The notes beneath the pieces are model-generated. The model had not been told where the DNA came from, ran no database searches, and saw only the letters and a list, made by a program, of their open reading frames with translations. From an uncultured bacterium (GTDB lineage: Bacteria; Cyanobacteriota; Vampirovibrionia; Gastranaerophilales; Gastranaerophilaceae), in NCBI GenBank assembly GCA_902765655.1, contig CACXAK010000033.1, positions 1 through 9,186 on the forward strand: a DNA stretch of 9,186 nucleotides, given 5' to 3'. Positions 5,846 to 9,186 of the stretch are shown piece after piece (positions within the stretch are counted from its first letter, which is position 1; every line of letters starts with the position of its first letter). A program made the position numbers and the translations under genes.

Positions 5846-6658
5846 ATGATTGATAAAACCGCAATAATTGATCCGTCCGCTCAAATCGCTGAAGATGCGA
5901 TTATTGGACCCTATGTAGTAATTGGGAAAAATGTAAAAATCGGAAGCGGTACAAGAGTAATTTCTAATGCTCATATTGAATATGCCGAAATCGGTAAAAA
6001 TTGTACTATTTCACCATTTGCAACAATCGGTTCGGAACCGCAGGATTTGGGATATAAAGGGGAAGAAACAAAGGTTATAATCGGCGACGAAACAATAATA
6101 AAAGAAAATGTAACTATTCACAGAGCTGCAGCTTGCGGTGATTTTACAACAAGAATTGGTAATAAATGTTTAATTATGGTTGGAGCGCATGTTGCTCATA
6201 ACTGTGTTCTCGAAGATCAGGTAATTTTGGCAAACCTTGTAACGCTCGGCGGACATGTACATGTTGAATTCGGTGCATTTGTCGGCGGAATGAGTGTATT
6301 CCACCAAAATATCAGAATCGGTACAATGTCAATTGTCAGTGGATTCAGTGCTTCCCGTCAGGATATTTTACCTTATTCTAAAGGAGAAGGTCGTCCGCCT
6401 GTTCCAAGAACAATCAATGTTATTGCATTGAAACGCAGAGGAGTTAATCTTGAAACAAGAACACACCTTAATGAAGCGTTTAAATTATTGATTAGCGAAG
6501 ATTATAATACATCTCAGGCGATTGAAAAAATCAAGGCAGAAATTCCTACAAACGAATATATAGAAAAAATGATAAGCTTTATTGAATCTTCAAAACGCGG
6601 AGTGCTTTTAAAAACTCACAAATCAGGTCATCAATCCCTGAGCAGCGAAGAAGAATAA
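5846..6658 (+). CDS. lpxA: Acyl-ACP:UDP-N-acetylglucosamine O-acyltransferase (LpxA)
   Basis: First enzyme of lipid A synthesis: transfers an R-3-hydroxyacyl chain from acyl carrier protein to the 3-position of UDP-GlcNAc in the cytoplasm. The 270 residues (E. coli 262) start with hexapeptide repeats of the left-handed beta-helix (AIIDPSAQIAEDAIIGPYVVIG), continue to about 185, and end in the helical C-terminal domain beginning NVIALKRRGVN (191-201). Hand alignment to E. coli gives a constant offset of 7: the catalytic H125 is H118 (AHVAHNC), H144 is H137, H160 is H153, D74 is D67, and R204/R205 are R197/R198. G173, the residue that permits a long acyl chain in E. coli, is G166, hinting at a C14-like chain (inference). 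E. coli K76, near the sugar nucleotide, is G69 here. The last nine residues are a polar tail. GAGAGGG sits 8 bases before the ATG. It is not in the common lpxD-fabZ-lpxA-lpxB order; flanks are unrelated. Confidence 0.96.
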   Translation: MIDKTAIIDPSAQIAEDAIIGPYVVIGKNVKIGSGTRVISNAHIEYAEIGKNCTISPFATIGSEPQDLGYKGEETKVIIGDETIIKENVTIHRAAACGDFTTRIGNKCLIMVGAHVAHNCVLEDQVILANLVTLGGHVHVEFGAFVGGMSVFHQNIRIGTMSIVSGFSASRQDILPYSKGEGRPPVPRTINVIALKRRGVNLETRTHLNEAFKLLISEDYNTSQAIEKIKAEIPTNEYIEKMISFIESSKRGVLLKTHKSGHQSLSSEEE

Positions 6659-6689
6659 TTAATTTCGATAAATAATATTAAGAAATGTT

Positions 6690-6722
6690 AAGCAGGGTAA
6701 ATATATACCCTGCTTGTTTTTT
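6690..6722 (+). terminator. Rho-independent terminator of lpxA
   Basis: AAGCAGGGTA (6690-6699) pairs perfectly with TACCCTGCTT (6706-6715) over a 6-base loop, followed by GTTTTTT (6716-6722). It lies 31 bases after the lpxA stop. The T-run merges with the -35 box of the next promoter. Confidence 0.93.
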
Positions 6723-6750
6723 GACGAATTATATAAAAGTTATATATAAA
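6721..6750 (+). promoter_or_regulatory. Promoter of the LysM gene
   Basis: TTGACG (6721-6726, 5 of 6 to consensus) with TATATA at 6743-6748 (16-base spacer) or TATAAA at 6745-6750 (18-base spacer). The -35 shares its first bases with the terminator T-run of lpxA, a compact terminator-promoter junction. It predicts a leader of roughly 80 bases before the ATG at 6837. Confidence 0.65.
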
Positions 6751-6836
6751 GTATATGCAATTTTGGTCGGGGCATTGTTTTTACATGATTATAAGCAATG
6801 TGTGCTTAAAGAGTATAAAACAAAAGGAGTATTTCT

Positions 6837-7664
6837 ATGGGTGAATTTATCGTACAAAAGGGTCAAACATTGTCCCAAATTGCAAAAATGCACAATACTA
6901 CAGTAGAAGCAATTGCAAAACAAAATGGGATTAAGGATGTAAACAAAATTCAGATTGGGCAAAAACTTACTATTGGTGCAAATCCCAAGGAAACCAAAAC
7001 AAAGGAATTGGGTGATATCGACAAAAGAATTGCTGCAAACCAAAAAGAAATTGAGAAATTAAAATCCAGAACATTGACAGATCAGGCAAAACAAGAAATC
7101 AATGCTGAAATAAATGCAATGAAAGCAAAATTGAAAGGATTAGCAAAAGAAGCTAAAGCAGAAGCAATGAAACAAATCAATGCTGCAGAACAAAAATTGA
7201 TTGCAGCATACCGTAAAGGAGAGTCAGCTTTTAATGCAGCAAAACAGGAAGTTAAAAAAGATTTCTTTATTGCATTAGGAGCCATAAAGGCTGCATATGA
7301 CGGAGCTGTTGACGGAGCTGAATCTGTTGCAAAAGGAGTTGCTAATACAGGTAAAAAAGCTGCACGTGCAGCCCGTGACGCGGCAAAAGTTAATGTAAAA
7401 CCTCAAGTAAAAGAACGTACACCTGATTTTTCAAAAATGTCAAAAGATCAAATTTTAGCATACCAACAAAAGGAAATTAATAAGTTAAAAAATCAATCGT
7501 TAACTGACAGAGCAAAGAAAGAAATTAAAGCAAACATTGATGCCGCAGAAAGATATGTAAAAAATAAATGGAATAGTGCTGTTGATGGGGCTTATGACTT
7601 GGCAAGAGACGCATACCATGGTGTAAGAGACGCTGCAAAAGGTTTCTTCAACTGGTTAAGATAA
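6837..7664 (+). CDS. LysM-domain protein with duplicated Ala/Lys-rich helical body
   Basis: A 275-residue protein. Residues 3-46 are a complete LysM domain (FIVQKGQTLSQIAKMHN, then VEAIAKQNGI and IQIGQKLTI), a fold that binds GlcNAc-containing glycans such as peptidoglycan. The rest is charged, Ala/Lys-rich and predicted helical. It contains an internal duplication: residues 65-94 and 207-236 align without gaps at about 19 of 30 positions (both with KEI-x-KLK and LTD-x-AK-x-EI); after each comes an AVDGA segment (157-161, 248-252) and a helix with a RDAAK motif (180-184, 264-268). Thus the body is two related halves joined by a Pro-containing linker (about 185-205). No signal peptide, lipobox or membrane helix is seen, so the protein is either cytoplasmic or exported in some unrecognised way. 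AAAGGAG (6823-6829) gives a strong start. Its own promoter and strong terminator suggest a well-expressed single-gene unit. I cannot assign a specific function; a structural or envelope-binding role is a guess. Confidence 0.85.
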   Translation: MGEFIVQKGQTLSQIAKMHNTTVEAIAKQNGIKDVNKIQIGQKLTIGANPKETKTKELGDIDKRIAANQKEIEKLKSRTLTDQAKQEINAEINAMKAKLKGLAKEAKAEAMKQINAAEQKLIAAYRKGESAFNAAKQEVKKDFFIALGAIKAAYDGAVDGAESVAKGVANTGKKAARAARDAAKVNVKPQVKERTPDFSKMSKDQILAYQQKEINKLKNQSLTDRAKKEIKANIDAAERYVKNKWNSAVDGAYDLARDAYHGVRDAAKGFFNWLR

Positions 7665-7689
7665 TATAAATTATAATATACAAAATTTT

Positions 7690-7724
7690 AGAAGGATTTG
7701 TTAATAAACAAGTCCTTCTTTTTT
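7690..7724 (+). terminator. Rho-independent terminator of the LysM gene
   Basis: AGAAGGATTTGT (7690-7701) pairs with ACAAGTCCTTCT (7708-7719) with one G-U pair and a 6-base loop TAATAA, followed by a T-run to 7724. It begins 25 bases after the stop. Confidence 0.93.
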
Positions 7725-7794
7725 ATATTAATTTTTGTAAATATCATACATTTTTTGGTCAATTCTTAAACTGCACAAGCGTTATTGTTTCTGT

Positions 7795-8853
7795 ATGAAT
7801 ATTAGTGTGCCAAAAATATCAAATCAATATTTTTACGGTTATAAGAATAATCGCAATAATATTCAATTTGGAAGTAAATCAGAAAAAAATGAAACCAAAA
7901 ATAATTCTTTTTTTAGAAAAGTCCTTCCATATACTGTTGCAGGCATTTTAATGAGCGGATGCACACTGAAATCATGTACAAGTGATACTGTCAGCGGAAC
8001 TGATAATTATGATAATATCAGAGTCGAGTATTTTGATGTAGATAAAGAAACAAAAGACTCAATCATGACTCCGATTATTAATTTAAGATCAAAATTGGAC
8101 AAGAATAATGATTTCTTAAATGGCATTGCAATAGATGTTACGGGGAATTATTCAGATTTGGATGATTCAAATTCTTTCAGAAAATATATAAAAGCTGATT
8201 CTGATACAGATACAGATAAAGGCGGAAGTTTCTACTCGGACAACAATTTACAGCGCAGAATTGTTATTCAGGAATCAGGACATTCATTTGATAAAATTTT
8301 AAATCTTATAAGAAACGGTAAATATTCAGCTACACCGGCACTGCGTCAATCCCTGATGCATGAAGTCGGTCATCAGTTTGAACAATATTTTGGCCACGAC
8401 CATAATGCGGATTTTGCAAAAGAATGGGACGATATAATGCTCAAGCGGGAAAAAGATGAGTATCTTACCCCGTACGAAATGCCAACTGACAGTATTGGAG
8501 TTATATCTAAACTTTATTATAATTTAAAATCAGGTCTTAGTGACAAAAAAGAATTTCAAGATGCAATTTTAAAAGACTTGAAGTATATTGCAAAATTAAA
8601 GCAAAATAATCCTGAAAAACTTTCAAGAAATATAGACTACTATTTAAATATTATTGATGTATCTCAAGAAATTACCCCTGAAGTCATTGATTATGCTGAT
8701 ATGACACGTTCTGAGGTGTATGCAAATTTATTTTCTTATGCCGTCGGAGAAAACGACGGAGATAAAGACGAATTTTTAGATAATTTTAAAAATTCATACA
8801 AAATTGTACGTAGTGAAAAAGAAAAATATCTTGGGAATGTTGTCTTAAAATAA
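7795..8853 (+). CDS. Predicted zinc metallopeptidase, probable surface lipoprotein with FGSK leader
   Basis: A 352-residue protein. Residues 1-40 are a polar Asn/Lys-rich leader with NNIQFGSK (21-28). Residues 43-55 (VLPYTVAGILMSG) are hydrophobic and end in MSG-C56, close to a lipobox (L/A-S-G-C with Met at -3), so C56 may be lipidated despite the unusually long leader. The core has HEVGH (189-193), a zinc-binding HExxH, preceded by ALRQSLM. About 114 residues later comes SEVYANLF (306-313), an E-x-x-A-x-x-F pattern; E307 is a good third zinc ligand. This HExxH plus distant ExxA..F layout, with a Tyr-containing stretch after it (NSYKIV, 333-338), resembles the anthrax lethal factor/Pro-Pro endopeptidase (gluzincin) group; family placement is inference without alignment. 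Substrate unknown. An acidic stretch (135-142, DSDTDTDK) lies before the core. No ribosome site or promoter is visible upstream. It is not obviously linked to either neighbour. Confidence 0.8.
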   Translation: MNISVPKISNQYFYGYKNNRNNIQFGSKSEKNETKNNSFFRKVLPYTVAGILMSGCTLKSCTSDTVSGTDNYDNIRVEYFDVDKETKDSIMTPIINLRSKLDKNNDFLNGIAIDVTGNYSDLDDSNSFRKYIKADSDTDTDKGGSFYSDNNLQRRIVIQESGHSFDKILNLIRNGKYSATPALRQSLMHEVGHQFEQYFGHDHNADFAKEWDDIMLKREKDEYLTPYEMPTDSIGVISKLYYNLKSGLSDKKEFQDAILKDLKYIAKLKQNNPEKLSRNIDYYLNIIDVSQEITPEVIDYADMTRSEVYANLFSYAVGENDGDKDEFLDNFKNSYKIVRSEKEKYLGNVVLK

Positions 8854-8874
8854 TTATTAATACATAATATAAAC

Positions 8875-8903
8875 TTGACATCTGTATAATTGCCGGATAT
8901 TAT
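8875..8903 (+). promoter_or_regulatory. Near-consensus promoter of rnhB
   Basis: TTGACA (8875-8880, perfect) with TATTAT (8898-8903, 5 of 6) at the ideal 17-base spacing. It predicts a start of transcription near 8910 and a leader of about 25 bases, and separates rnhB from the peptidase gene. No terminator is recognisable between them. Confidence 0.75.
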
Positions 8904-8934
8904 TTCGTTGTTATTATTTATTTGAGACAAAACA

Positions 8935-9186
8935 TTGAATAATTTATTTTCTTTCGATAAAAAATTGGGGATAGTTATAGGAACGGATGAAGCAGGGCGA
9001 GGGCCGGCTGCAGGAGGGGTTTTTGCCTCATGCGTTTATTTCCCTGAAATAAACTCCAATCTTAAAAAATTACTTGAAAGATTAAACGATTCCAAAAAAC
9101 TGAAAAAATCAGCAAGAGAAGACTTATATGAAATTATTATAAATACCTCCGTAAATTCTACTGTATGTATTGAGGTTGAAGAAATT
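8935..9186 (+). CDS. rnhB: Ribonuclease HII, N-terminal part (cut by window edge)
   Basis: 84 codons run open to the end of the window. The hallmark GTDEAGRGPAAGGVFASCV (16-34) carries the first two catalytic acids, D18 and E19, in the DExGRG signature of type 2 RNases H; LNDSKKLKKSAREDLYE (50-66) is the next conserved segment, with the DSKKL motif. Known role: metal-dependent cleavage of RNA in RNA-DNA hybrids, including removal of single misincorporated ribonucleotides. Start: a TGA at 8923-8925 closes the frame upstream and no ATG or GTG precedes the motif, so TTG at 8935 is the best start (MNNLFSFDKKLG); a later TTG at 8965 would give an N-terminus of only five residues before GTDE. The ribosome site is weak (GAGA at 8924-8927). 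Full proteins have about 200 residues, so more than half lies beyond the window. Confidence 0.94.
   Translation, partial: MNNLFSFDKKLGIVIGTDEAGRGPAAGGVFASCVYFPEINSNLKKLLERLNDSKKLKKSAREDLYEIIINTSVNSTVCIEVEEI

Noticed and set aside
6685..6906. 73-codon plus-strand ORF
   Set aside because: It spans a clear terminator, the LysM promoter and the LysM start; no ribosome site.

Overview
This is an AT-rich window (about two thirds A+T by eye) from a bacterium with a Gram-negative type envelope: it carries lpxA (lipid A synthesis) and a GT9/heptosyltransferase-like gene. Together with an anaerobe-type flavodiiron protein, a FliA/WhiG-type sigma factor and an N-terminal FGSK leader on a predicted surface peptidase, the window resembles gut Melainabacteria (Candidatus Gastranaerophilales, Vampirovibrionia). 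That placement rests on gene style, not on a marker gene, and I hold it at moderate confidence.

Layout, left to right. (1) The 3'-truncated flavodiiron protein gene (minus, running off the left edge) is divergent from a small heat-shock protein gene (plus); the 174-base space between them holds a perfect 16-bp palindrome. (2) hsp20 converges on a sigma-28-family gene (minus). Between them lies a long imperfect inverted repeat, about 33 bp per arm, whose arms are built of 8-bp tandem units with a TAAGTAGN-like sequence and which takes in both stop codons. (3) The 355 bases between the sigma gene and the glycosyltransferase hold a second inverted repeat of the same architecture, with CTAAGGCN-like units; its right arm runs on as nine exact-period octamers to just before the glycosyltransferase start. 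(4) A 556-residue orphan protein, mostly helical with predicted membrane segments near both ends, follows. (5) lpxA stands alone with its own promoter and terminator. (6) A LysM protein with a duplicated Ala/Lys-rich helical body is a single-gene unit with a good promoter and a strong terminator. (7) A probable surface lipoprotein metallopeptidase (HExxH with a distant ExxA..F) follows. (8) The 5' end of rnhB (RNase HII), behind a near-consensus promoter, runs off the right edge.

Apart from the stress-linked divergent pair (O2/NO reduction and a holdase chaperone) and the envelope genes (GT9, lpxA, LysM, surface peptidase), I see no single pathway or classical operon; most genes have their own signals. 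No CRISPR array, tRNA, rRNA, transposase or phage module was seen. The best candidates for something undescribed are the two octamer-built inverted repeats and the three proteins without close named families (556-aa orphan, LysM-helical protein, FGSK-lipoprotein peptidase). Nothing here by itself demonstrates a new system.
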